A DNA stretch of 64,000 nt, taken from NCBI GenBank assembly GCA_016703945.1, contig JADJBC010000003.1, forward strand, positions 62,001-126,000. The letters are read 5' to 3'. Under the pieces are notes generated by a model that was not told the DNA's origin, did not search any database, and worked only from the letters and a program-made list of their open reading frames with translations. This document shows, one piece after another, positions 14,393 through 23,700 of this stretch. This stretch comes from Candidatus Aalborgicola danicus (GTDB lineage Bacteria > Pseudomonadota > Gammaproteobacteria > Burkholderiales > Burkholderiaceae_C). Positions within the stretch are counted from its first letter, which is position 1; each line of letters starts with the position of its first letter. The position numbers and the translations under genes were made by a program.

Positions 14393-16282
14393 ATGGACAA
14401 GTCTTCCCATCGACCCATGCGCAGCAGTTTGGCGCTGGAGCTTCGCTGTGTGTTGGGTGCCGCGTTGCTGCTGTCAACCACGAGTTCTTGGTCGCAGACG
14501 GTGGCGAGCCTGATGCAAAACGGTGGCATTTTCACGTTGGCTGTGCCCTATTTTGAGTACGGCACGGGCGGCAGCAAACAGGCCCTGGGCGCGCGCTTTA
14601 ACACCAGCACACTGACCGCCTTTACCCTGGATACCGGTTCGGTGGCCAGCACCGCGGTGGTCAGCAACCCGGTCGATGCCGCCAGCATTGCGGCCTACAG
14701 CGGTGGCTACCGTCTCAGCGTTCCCTACTTCGAATACGGCAGTGGCAGCACCGCCAAAGCATTTGCCGTGAACCTGGTCACGGCCGACCTGAAGACTTTC
14801 AACGTGGAGCTGGCTAGCGTGCGCGAGGTGGCCGTGCACTCGACGGCATTGGCCGCACCGACGGCAGTGGCGGTGGCAACCCGCGGGTCTCAAACCGTGG
14901 GCAGCAACACCTTTGGCTCCTCCAGCAAACTCGCCGTTGCGTGGACCGCTCCAAGCGGCTATGTGCCCGACCACTATGTTGTGACGGCGTCAGAGTCGTT
15001 GATGAATACCAGCGTCACAAGTACCGTGGCGGGCAGTTCCACCAGCGCGACACTGACGCAATTAAAGGCGGCGACCGTCTATGCGGTGGTGGTCAAAGCC
15101 TGCAAAGACAGTGCCTGCGCCAGTTCGGGCAGTGCCAGCGCCGTCAGCGCCACAACACCGGCTGAATACTGGCAACTGCAGGGGTCCGGCAACACCGTGG
15201 CCACGTTGAGCAAACCGGTGTCCGACGGCAATGCCCGCCTGAGTGCCACGCGTTTTGGTGCCGAGGCTGGCATGAATGCCAACACCGTGCAGTTCTACTA
15301 TGGCCCCAAGGGTGTCAGTGGCATGGCCATGGCGATCAGCGGCACCGTATCGAGCACGTCATCATCGAGTTACCTGTCGTCGTTCACCAGCTACGCCACA
15401 ACCAGCGGCCTGCGCTCACCCAGTAATCCGACCGGTATCAAAGACATCATGACCGGCCAGGGCGTGCCCTTATCCAGCGCCATGGGTGGCAAGGTGCGGC
15501 TGTTTTTTGAATCCAACGATACCGACGGCAAGACCCGGATCTACTCCGTCGACAGCGTGGATGGTTATGTGGGGCGCGACTTCAACAGCGGCTCCCCATC
15601 GACCTGTACCAACAGCAGCGACTACCTCGCCACCGGCAATTGCCCGGCGAGTGTGGTTATTGGTGTGGCGGGTGACAGTGTCAACGCCAACACCGGTTTC
15701 ACCGCCGCCCGCCAGAACAAGGTGGCCTGGCCGACTTTGTCCGATTGGCGCTGGGACGGCGCACCAGGAACCTTTATGGTGTTTACCGTGGACCGCCTCA
15801 CCGGCTGCACCACGGCGCAGCACAACCATGCCTACGCAGTCTGGAATGGCAGCAAGTTTGTGGTTCAGTACGACGCGGCAGGCTGCCCCAAAGTTTTCAA
15901 GGCGGCGCAGGCGGCTCTGCCAATGCACATTGGCGAAGCACGTTACAAGATGTATTTTGGTGACCCCACGATCACCACCGGCAAGAACACCAGTTCCACC
16001 TTGCCCTTTGTTGGGCCCAAGAAACTTATTTATGCCGATGGGCGCAGTACTGACAACGCCGCAACCGTCGAGTATGAGGACTGGGAAAACGTAGCGGCCG
16101 CACGCAATGTGCATTTCCTGTGGCCCAGCGGGGAATTGATGAACGACACGGCCGAGGGTTATATCGATGACTTCCATTTCCTGACCCCCACCGGCAATCT
16201 GGATCTGCAGGTGTTGTACCTCTCGATCACCGACGGCAGCGTGGTGCCGTTTGCGGCTGCGGCCATTCTGCTCAATCCCTAG
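14393..16282 (+). CDS. Large secreted protein with PYFEYG repeats and an FN3-like domain
   Basis: The 629-residue product has a signal peptide (about 8-35, ending SSWSQ). Two copies of a 40-45-residue unit follow, each with VPYFEYG(T/S)G (near residues 45 and 105). Next is a fibronectin type III-like domain (about 155-255: APTAVAV...VAWTAPSGYVPDHYVVTAS...ATVYAVVVKAC). The C-terminal half is rich in Ser/Thr/Gly with CTNSSDYLATGNCP and WRWDGAPGTFMVFTVDRLTGC, suggesting disulfides and a carbohydrate-binding or sensing fold. No catalytic motif is seen. SD AAAGGA lies four bases before ATG at 14393. Probably extracellular or outer-surface; function unknown. Confidence 0.75.
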   Translation: MDKSSHRPMRSSLALELRCVLGAALLLSTTSSWSQTVASLMQNGGIFTLAVPYFEYGTGGSKQALGARFNTSTLTAFTLDTGSVASTAVVSNPVDAASIAAYSGGYRLSVPYFEYGSGSTAKAFAVNLVTADLKTFNVELASVREVAVHSTALAAPTAVAVATRGSQTVGSNTFGSSSKLAVAWTAPSGYVPDHYVVTASESLMNTSVTSTVAGSSTSATLTQLKAATVYAVVVKACKDSACASSGSASAVSATTPAEYWQLQGSGNTVATLSKPVSDGNARLSATRFGAEAGMNANTVQFYYGPKGVSGMAMAISGTVSSTSSSSYLSSFTSYATTSGLRSPSNPTGIKDIMTGQGVPLSSAMGGKVRLFFESNDTDGKTRIYSVDSVDGYVGRDFNSGSPSTCTNSSDYLATGNCPASVVIGVAGDSVNANTGFTAARQNKVAWPTLSDWRWDGAPGTFMVFTVDRLTGCTTAQHNHAYAVWNGSKFVVQYDAAGCPKVFKAAQAALPMHIGEARYKMYFGDPTITTGKNTSSTLPFVGPKKLIYADGRSTDNAATVEYEDWENVAAARNVHFLWPSGELMNDTAEGYIDDFHFLTPTGNLDLQVLYLSITDGSVVPFAAAAILLNP

Positions 16283-16372
16283 ACCCACCGCGGGGTCGGG
16301 CTGTTACCGGCCCTCTTTCGAACAGCGCAAGTGCTAAGCTCCTTGGTTGAATTGAACCAACTGGAGACCCCC

Positions 16373-17506
16373 ATGCCTGGCCTTTTGCCCCACATTGACC
16401 CCGATGGGTTGCTCGAATTTTCTGTGGTCTACACCGACCGGGCACTTAACCACATGTCGCAACGCTTCCAGGGCGTGATGAAGGATATTTCGTCCATCCT
16501 GAAAGAGGTTTACAACGCCCGGTCGGCCATCCTCGTCCCCGGCAGTGGCACCTTTGGCATGGAAGCGGTGGCGCGCCAATTTGCCACCGACAAGAAAACC
16601 CTGGTCATCCGCAACGGCTGGTTCAGCTACCGCTGGACACAGATTTTTGACATGGGCCGCATCCCCAGCGCATCCACGGTGTTGAAGGCCCGCCGTTTGG
16701 GTGAAGGCAAACAGGCGCCATGGATTCCGTGCCCGGTCGACGAGGTCGTTGCGGCGATAACACGGGACAAACCCGATGTGGTCTTTGCGCCCCACGTCGA
16801 AACCGCCGCCGGCATGATCTTGCCCGACGATTACCTGCGCGCCGTCAGCGACGCCGTGCATACCGTGGGCGGCTTGATGGTGCTGGACTGCATTGCCTCC
16901 GGCGCCATGTGGGTGGACATGCAAGCCACTGGCGTCGACGTGTTGGTGAGCGCACCGCAAAAAGGCTGGAGCGGCTCACCGTGTTGCGCCATGGTGATGC
17001 TCAGCGAACGTGCCCGCACCGCCATTGACGGCACCACCAGCACCAGCTTTGCCTGCGACCTGAAGAAATGGCTACAGATCATGGAAGCTTATGAAGGCGG
17101 TGGCCACATGTACCACGCCACCATGCCAACCGATGCACTAACCCGCCTGCGCGAGGTCATGCAGGAGACGCGCAACTATGGTTTCGAGAAAGTGCGTGCC
17201 GAGCAGATCGAACTGGGCACCAAAGTGCGTGCGTTGTTCGAAAGCAAGGGCATTGTGAGTGTGGCCGCAGACGGCTTCAAAGCACCCGGCGTGGTGGTGA
17301 GTTACACCGAAGACCCAGGCCTGCAATCGAGCAAGAAGTTCTTGGCGCAAGGTTTGCAGACGGCGGCGGGCGTGCCCTTGCAGTGTGATGAACCCTCTGA
17401 TTTCAGCAGTTTCCGCGTGGGCCTGTTCGGCCTGGAGAAACTGCACAACGTGGACCGCACCGTGGCACAGCTGGAATCTGCGCTGGAACACATCCTGCCC
17501 CGATAG
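16373..17506 (+). CDS. Class V aminotransferase, alanine-glyoxylate or serine-glyoxylate type
   Basis: The 377-residue PLP enzyme has the class V fold: PGSGTFGMEAVARQF near residue 56 (phosphate-binding loop), HVETAAGMILP, VLDCIASGAMWVDM with the PLP-contacting Asp, and SAPQKGWSGSPCCAMV with the Schiff-base Lys near residue 200. This sequence is typical of alanine-glyoxylate/serine-pyruvate aminotransferases. The start MPGLLPHIDP has GGAG about eight bases upstream. It lies 10 bp before the heptose-phosphate adenylyltransferase gene on the same strand, so the two are likely co-transcribed although the functions are unrelated. Confidence 0.85.
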   Translation: MPGLLPHIDPDGLLEFSVVYTDRALNHMSQRFQGVMKDISSILKEVYNARSAILVPGSGTFGMEAVARQFATDKKTLVIRNGWFSYRWTQIFDMGRIPSASTVLKARRLGEGKQAPWIPCPVDEVVAAITRDKPDVVFAPHVETAAGMILPDDYLRAVSDAVHTVGGLMVLDCIASGAMWVDMQATGVDVLVSAPQKGWSGSPCCAMVMLSERARTAIDGTTSTSFACDLKKWLQIMEAYEGGGHMYHATMPTDALTRLREVMQETRNYGFEKVRAEQIELGTKVRALFESKGIVSVAADGFKAPGVVVSYTEDPGLQSSKKFLAQGLQTAAGVPLQCDEPSDFSSFRVGLFGLEKLHNVDRTVAQLESALEHILPR

Positions 17507-17516
17507 CGCTGCCACC

Positions 17517-18011
17517 ATGCACGCCCACGATACGCTTCCGGCCTTTCTGACAAAAATCTGCGACCGTTCGGACTTGGCCCACCGACTGGCGGGTCTGCCA
17601 CGCCCTTGGGTATTCACCAACGGGGTTTTTGATGTGTTGCACCGCGGTCATGTCGTGTACCTGGCGCAAGCGCGGGACCTGGGTGGCAGCCTGATCGTCG
17701 CGCTCAACACCGACGCCTCGGTGCGGCGCTTGGGCAAAGGCGATGACCGGCCACTGAACAAGGAAATGGACCGGGCCATTGTGATGGCCAGCCAGGCGTC
17801 GGTCAGCCTGGTGACCTGGTTTGACGAGGACACCCCGGTTCAATTGATTGCGCAGATTCGCCCTGACATCCTCGTCAAAGGCGGCGACTACGACATGGAA
17901 AAATTACCGGAAACCGCGCTGATGCACACCTGGGGCGGAACCGCGCTGGCACTGCCATTTGTTGCCGGTTATTCAACCACGGCCTTGCTCAAGAAGATTC
18001 GCGCCCAATAA
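17517..18011 (+). CDS. hldE/rfaE2 (C-terminal type): D-glycero-beta-D-manno-heptose 1-phosphate adenylyltransferase
   Basis: The 164-residue protein corresponds to the adenylyltransferase half of HldE. It makes ADP-heptose for the lipopolysaccharide inner core. The nucleotidyltransferase motif HRGH (42-45, in FDVLHRGHVVYLAQARDL) and the second loop VKGGDYD are present, and GYSTTALLKKIR closes the domain. The kinase half is not fused, as is usual in Betaproteobacteria, where a separate rfaE1 exists. The gene ends 3 bp from the convergent glnE stop. Confidence 0.9.
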   Translation: MHAHDTLPAFLTKICDRSDLAHRLAGLPRPWVFTNGVFDVLHRGHVVYLAQARDLGGSLIVALNTDASVRRLGKGDDRPLNKEMDRAIVMASQASVSLVTWFDEDTPVQLIAQIRPDILVKGGDYDMEKLPETALMHTWGGTALALPFVAGYSTTALLKKIRAQ

Positions 18012-18014
18012 GCC

Positions 18015-20762
18015 CTACGCCGGAGAGTCCAGCGCCATGGGCGAGGCCTCAAACACCGCCGCCCACAATGCCAAACCGGCGGCGCGTTCAGACTGCACCA
18101 CGTCCGGCTCCACCTGGGTTGGCTCTTCGTTGAGGCGGGCGCGGTGTTGAATTTGTCGCAAGACTCTGTAGGCTGTGGCCGCGTTTTCACCAACCGGTGC
18201 GGGCAACAGACCACACGCCTGGGCACGCCATAACAAGGCGATATTGCCGACATTGGCCAACAACTCCGGATGCCTGCAACCCTGTGACAGCACCAGATAC
18301 TGCACAGCGAACTCGACATCCACCATCCCGCCGGGGCTGTGTTTGACGTCGAACGCTTCACCCCGAATCGGGTGCGCCGCACGGACCTTGGTACGCATAC
18401 TGCCAATTTCTTCGCGCAAGCCTTCACAGTCGCGTTCCGCCCCGATGACGGCTTCGCGCACCGCATCGAAACGCGCGCGCAGTGCCGCATCACCCAGAAC
18501 ACAGCGGGCCCGCGTCATGGCCTGGTGCTCCCAGGTCCAGGCCGTATTGCTGCCCCGCTGCTGCTGGTAGTCGGAGTAGGCTTTGAAACTGGTCACCAGC
18601 AGCCCCGAGTTTCCATTCGGTCGCAAGGCCGTATCGATTTCGTACAGGTCCGCTTCGCCGGTCTTGACGGTCAGCCAATTGATGAGCTTGCGCACCAGGG
18701 CGCCATAGACTTCGCCGGCTCGTTCGTCGTCATCGTCGTAAACAAACACAATGTCCAGGTCACTGCCGTAGCCCAACTCTTTGCCACCCAGCTTGCCATA
18801 GGCAATGATGCCAAATTGGCAGTTTGGGCGGTGGCGGTTCTTCAAACGCTCCCAGCACCAACGCGTGGTGATGCACAACACGGCCTCGGCCAAGGCGCTG
18901 AGGTCATCGGCCACCTGCTCTACCGTTAGTCGGCCTTCCACATCACGCGCCAGGATGCGAAACACCTCCGCATGGTGCGCACGCCGGAGCAGGTTCAACA
19001 GGTTTTCGTCGTCGTCTTCGGCACTGCCTTTGAGTGCATGGTGTCGGCGCTCCAGTTCCTGCTCAAACTCGGCCGGGTCGAACCGTTCCTCAAACATGGC
19101 GTTACCCGCCAATTCGTCGATCACGCCGGGGTGTTTCAGCAGGTAACGTGCGGGCCAACGCGCGGCGCCCAACATATGCAACAAGCGCTGGTGCACATTG
19201 GGCCGCTCCAGCAACAGGGCGAGATAACTTTCGCGGCGCAACAGGGGCTCGATCCAGTCGGCCAGTCGCACCGCGGCTTCCTCGGTGACCTTGCCCTCCC
19301 CGACCCACTGGGAGGTGCGTGACACCAGCCTTGAAAGCCGGATTCGCGACTCCTCACGCAGAGCCAACACACGCGGGTGCTCGCGCCAGCTGGACACCCG
19401 GTCCCGGAGTTTCCCGCTCAGCTGGGCCAAAAGCTCGTCAAAGTCACTCGTGACTGGCGTCACCGCGGCACCGCCACAACCCTTGCATTCCTTGTGCGCG
19501 CCACCGAGCAGCGCGTCAAACTCCTGGGCTACCAATTCACGGTGGGAATCGAGTTCGTGCAAAAAGGCGCAGGTCCCGGCAAAACCCATGGTCGTGGCAA
19601 TCCATTCCAGATCGGCATCGGCGGTTGGCAACACATGGGTTTGCTGGTCGTCCAGGTACTGGATGCGGTGCTCCACCTGCCGCAGAAACACATAAGAGCA
19701 GGCCAGTGCATCGGCAGTCGCCTGCGGCATCAGACCGGCGACAGCCAGCTTTTGCAAGGCGCTTTGGGTCGGCCGTGTCCGCAATTCTGGAAACTGCCCC
19801 CCGCGCACCACCTGAAGCAGCTGGACCGTGAACTCGATCTCGCGGATTCCGCCCCGTGACAGTTTCACGTCATTGGCACGCTCCGGCTTGCCCGCGCTGC
19901 GTTTGGTCGCGTGTTCTCGGATCTGGCGGTGCAACACCCGCAGGGAGTCAAACACGTTGTAGTCCAGGTAGCGGCGAAACACAAACGGCACCACCACGCT
20001 GCGCAAACCTTGGGCGCAAGCCGAATGGATGGCTTGTGTTGGAGCGACCACGCGGCTCTTGAGCCAGGCAAACCGCTCCCACTCCCGACCCTGGACATGA
20101 AAGTACTCCTCCAGCGCGCCCAGGGAAACCACGGGTGGCCCGGAGTTGCCATTGGGGCGCAAAGCCAGATCGACCCGAAACACAAAACCGTGTTCGGTGG
20201 TATCCCCCACCAGGGCGAAGATGGCGCGCACCATCTTGCCAAAGTATTCCTGGTTCGATACCTTGCCACGACCGTCGGCATTGCCCGCCGTTTCACCATC
20301 CTGGTCGTAGATGTAGATCAGGTCAATGTCGCTGGATACATTCAACTCGCGGGCACCGAGCTTGCCCATGCCAACGATGCACAGGTCGGCGCGGGTGCCC
20401 TGCGGGCCAAGCGGCGCTCCGTGGATCAGATCCAGGGACCTTGCACTCTCATTGCAGGCAATGTCCAGCGCAAATTCAGCCAGCTCCGTCATCGCCCCAG
20501 TGATGGTCGACAGTGAAGCGCCTTCATTGCAGTCAAGACACACCAGGCGCTCGACCACCAATTGCCGCACGGTGCGCAACGCACTACCAATATCGGACCC
20601 GTTGGCGCACAGGGTTTCAAAAAGCGCCTGCATCGTTTGCCGGGTAGGAACTCCAGACTCCATTTGATCCAACTGCGAGGCGTAGCGCCGACGGATGCGT
20701 TGCCCAAAACGCGACCCCGCAGCAAGGTCCGGGTACCCATTGCGGGTCATAATTCCTGACAT
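18015..20762 (-). CDS. glnE: Bifunctional glutamine synthetase adenylyltransferase/adenylyl-removing enzyme
   Basis: The 915-residue protein adenylylates glutamine synthetase (switching it off) and removes the AMP, under PII control. Two nucleotidyltransferase domains are visible, one near residue 135 (GMGKLGARELNVSSDIDLIYIYD) and one near residue 640 (AYGKLGGKELGYGSDLDIVFVYDD), each with the GxD acidic motif. Each is followed by a PII-uridylyltransferase-type helical domain (LSRGGIREIEFTVQLLQ, HSPGGMVDVEFAVQYL). Length is normal. The start at 20762 has GGAA upstream; ATG at 20750 is an alternative. The divergent yhdP gene starts only 15 bp away. Confidence 0.95.
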   Translation of the reverse strand: MSGIMTRNGYPDLAAGSRFGQRIRRRYASQLDQMESGVPTRQTMQALFETLCANGSDIGSALRTVRQLVVERLVCLDCNEGASLSTITGAMTELAEFALDIACNESARSLDLIHGAPLGPQGTRADLCIVGMGKLGARELNVSSDIDLIYIYDQDGETAGNADGRGKVSNQEYFGKMVRAIFALVGDTTEHGFVFRVDLALRPNGNSGPPVVSLGALEEYFHVQGREWERFAWLKSRVVAPTQAIHSACAQGLRSVVVPFVFRRYLDYNVFDSLRVLHRQIREHATKRSAGKPERANDVKLSRGGIREIEFTVQLLQVVRGGQFPELRTRPTQSALQKLAVAGLMPQATADALACSYVFLRQVEHRIQYLDDQQTHVLPTADADLEWIATTMGFAGTCAFLHELDSHRELVAQEFDALLGGAHKECKGCGGAAVTPVTSDFDELLAQLSGKLRDRVSSWREHPRVLALREESRIRLSRLVSRTSQWVGEGKVTEEAAVRLADWIEPLLRRESYLALLLERPNVHQRLLHMLGAARWPARYLLKHPGVIDELAGNAMFEERFDPAEFEQELERRHHALKGSAEDDDENLLNLLRRAHHAEVFRILARDVEGRLTVEQVADDLSALAEAVLCITTRWCWERLKNRHRPNCQFGIIAYGKLGGKELGYGSDLDIVFVYDDDDERAGEVYGALVRKLINWLTVKTGEADLYEIDTALRPNGNSGLLVTSFKAYSDYQQQRGSNTAWTWEHQAMTRARCVLGDAALRARFDAVREAVIGAERDCEGLREEIGSMRTKVRAAHPIRGEAFDVKHSPGGMVDVEFAVQYLVLSQGCRHPELLANVGNIALLWRAQACGLLPAPVGENAATAYRVLRQIQHRARLNEEPTQVEPDVVQSERAAGLALWAAVFEASPMALDSPA

Positions 20763-20777
20763 GGTGTTCCGATATCG

Positions 20778-23700
20778 ATGACTGAAATGATTCCAAACCC
20801 TTCGCCTCTGCTCAGGGCGAGTGCATTTGCCGTGCGTGCAGCGTTTTGGTTGGTGGCGTCAGCGTGGATGGTGTTGATCATGGTCTGGGGTGCGCTGCAT
20901 TTTGTGATTGTGCCGCGAATCGCAGAATTTCGTCCGACGCTGGAGCAGCAGGCCTCCCGGTTGCTGGGGATCCCGGTGCGCATTGGCAACATCGTGGCAC
21001 GTTCCAACGGGGTGATCCCGTCGCTGGAACTCACCGATGTCCGCCTGCTGGACACCCAGGGACGCGAAGCCCTGAAGCTGCCCACGGTACTGGCGGCCTT
21101 GTCGGCACGGTCCATCATGGGACTGGGGTTCGAACAATTGACTATCGACCGTCCAGAACTGGACGTACGCCGGGCAAAAGACGGAAGCATCTGGGTGGCC
21201 GGACTGCCCCTGACCCAGGCCGACAGCACCGACAACGATGCCGCAGAGTGGGTCTTTTCCCAGCCTGAACTGGTGATTCGCCAAGGCCGGGTCAATTGGA
21301 CCGATGAAAAGCGCGGCACGGCGTCATTGGCGTTGACCGACGTGGACTGGGTGTTGCGCAACCAGCACCGCACCCATGCCATGCGCCTGGACGCCAGTCC
21401 GCCAGAGCATTGGGGTGGCCGCCTAAGTCTGTCAGGCATCTTCAAACAACCGCTGCTGTCGCGCCGTGCCAGCCTGTGGCGCGAATGGGAAGGGCAACTG
21501 TATGCCGATTTCCAACAGGTGGATCTGGCCGAGTTGCGGCGCTACGCCGACCTTGGAGTTGATCTGGCGCAGGGGGCAGGATCGCTGCGGGCCTGGGTGG
21601 ATGTGGTGCGCGGCGCAGTGAAAGGTGCGACGGCTGACTTGGCACTGGATGGCGTCACGGTGACCCTCAGTCCGAAATTGGAGCCTTTGGACCTGCGCGG
21701 AATCACCGGCCGCCTGGGCGCCAAGCTGCTGAATGGTGGACTGGAGTTCTCCACACAGGCCTTGCAATTTGAAACCCGTGACGGGCTGCGCTGGCCGGGC
21801 GGCAATGTGCGCCTGTCACTTTTTCAAGGCGATGCGCGCCAGTTGGCACGCGGCGAAATACAGGCAGACCGCCTGGATCTGGCCGCCATGCGCCAAATTG
21901 CGCAGCGCCTGCCGTTGGGTGAGGCTGTGCACACCACGCTGGCCCGCCTGGCCCCCAAGGGGCTTGTAGAAAAGCTCCAGGGCAGTTGGAGCGGACCGCT
22001 GGAGGGGCCGGATCGGTTTGCGGCGAAAGGGCGCGTTGTTCAGTTGGACATCGCGTCCCAGACGGGCGCAACCGGTTCCAAGCCGGGTATCCACGGGGCT
22101 GATGTTGATTTTGATGTCACGCAGAGCGGTGGCCGGGCCACCATTGCCATCAAGGGCGGAGGCATTGATGCGCCAGGAATTTTTGCGGAACCCCGACTGG
22201 TGTTCGACCAGTTGAGTACCGACGTCCAGTGGAAATCAGAAGGCAGCCAAATCAGTCTGACCTTGCCGAACCTGCGCTTTAGCAATGCCGATGCTCAGGG
22301 CGAAGCCCAGTTGAAATGGCAATCGGTGAGCGGCGCCAAACCGGCAGGAGGCCCCGGTCTATTGGACCTGAAGGGCAGCCTGAGCCGCGCGGACGGTGCG
22401 CGTGTGCACCGCTATTTGCCGCTGGGCCTGGACCGGGAAGCCCGTGACTATGTGCGTGATGCCGTGATCGCCGGCAGGGCTACGGACGTGAAGTTCAAGG
22501 TCAAAGGCAACCTCAGCGACTTTCCCTTCAACCGGTCCAAACAGGGCGAGTTCCGCATTTCGGCCGACGTGACGGATGCAACGCTGGCCTATGTGCCTTC
22601 AGCCCTGCTGCCCAAGGACAGTCCGCAATGGCCGGCCTTGGTGCAGTTGGCGGGCGAATTGGTGATCGACAACACCAGTTTGCAGGTGCGGGGAGCCCGC
22701 GCCGTTGTCGCTGGCGCACCCGATTTGCGCATTTCCAAGACCGACACGGTGATCGACCACCTGTACGACGGCGCCACGGTGACCGTCAATGCCGAAGCCC
22801 AGGGACCGCTGACAGAGCTGTTGGGAGTGGTCAACACATCGCCACTGCGGATTCTGATGAACAAGGCACTGGATCGCGCCGCCGTGACCGGCGCGGCAGA
22901 CTACCGGTTCAAACTGGTCGTTCCGATAGCCGCCGCGGAGCGAACCACCGTGCGGGGCGTGATCACCCTGCCGGGTAACGATTTACAAGTGACCCCGGAA
23001 ACGCCCCGCCTGGCGCGGGCACGCGGCAGCATTGCATTTTCGGAAACTGGGTTTTCTGTGACGGGCGCTCAGGCGCGGGCACTTGGCGGTGATGTGCGCA
23101 TCGAGGGTGGCCTGACGTCACAGGCGCCGGGTCTGCCGCTGGCTGCAGGCAAAACCGCTGCGCCCCAGTTCTTGCGCCTGCAGGGTAACGCCAGTGCCGA
23201 GGGCCTGCGCCAGGCGCGCGAGTTGGGCTTTGCGGCCCGCCTGGCCCATTACGCAACCGGTTCAGCCAGCTACACCGCCACGCTGGGCATACGCGGTGGT
23301 GTTTCGGAATTGATGGTCAGCAGCAACTTGGTGGGTATGGAGCTCACCTTGCCGGCACCGTTTACCAAAACCGCGGACGCTGCCTTGCCCTTGCGCCTGG
23401 AGACATCCGCCATACGGGCATCCCTTGTCCCGGCAGGTGACGGTAGCGTACGCCCACAAGATCAGTTGCAGTTCGACGTCGGCAAGCTGGTGAATATTGT
23501 GTATGTCCGCGATGTATCAGGCACCGACGCCCGGGCTTTGAAGGGCTCGATTGCCGTGGGGCTGGCGCCGGATGAAGTAGCCCCACTACCGGCGGAAGGG
23601 GTAGTCGCCAATGTCAACCTGGCGCAGATCGATGTGGACGCATGGTCCGAGGTGTTGTCGCGTGCTGCCGGGACCGCCCTTGCGGCTACTAGCGTTCCCG

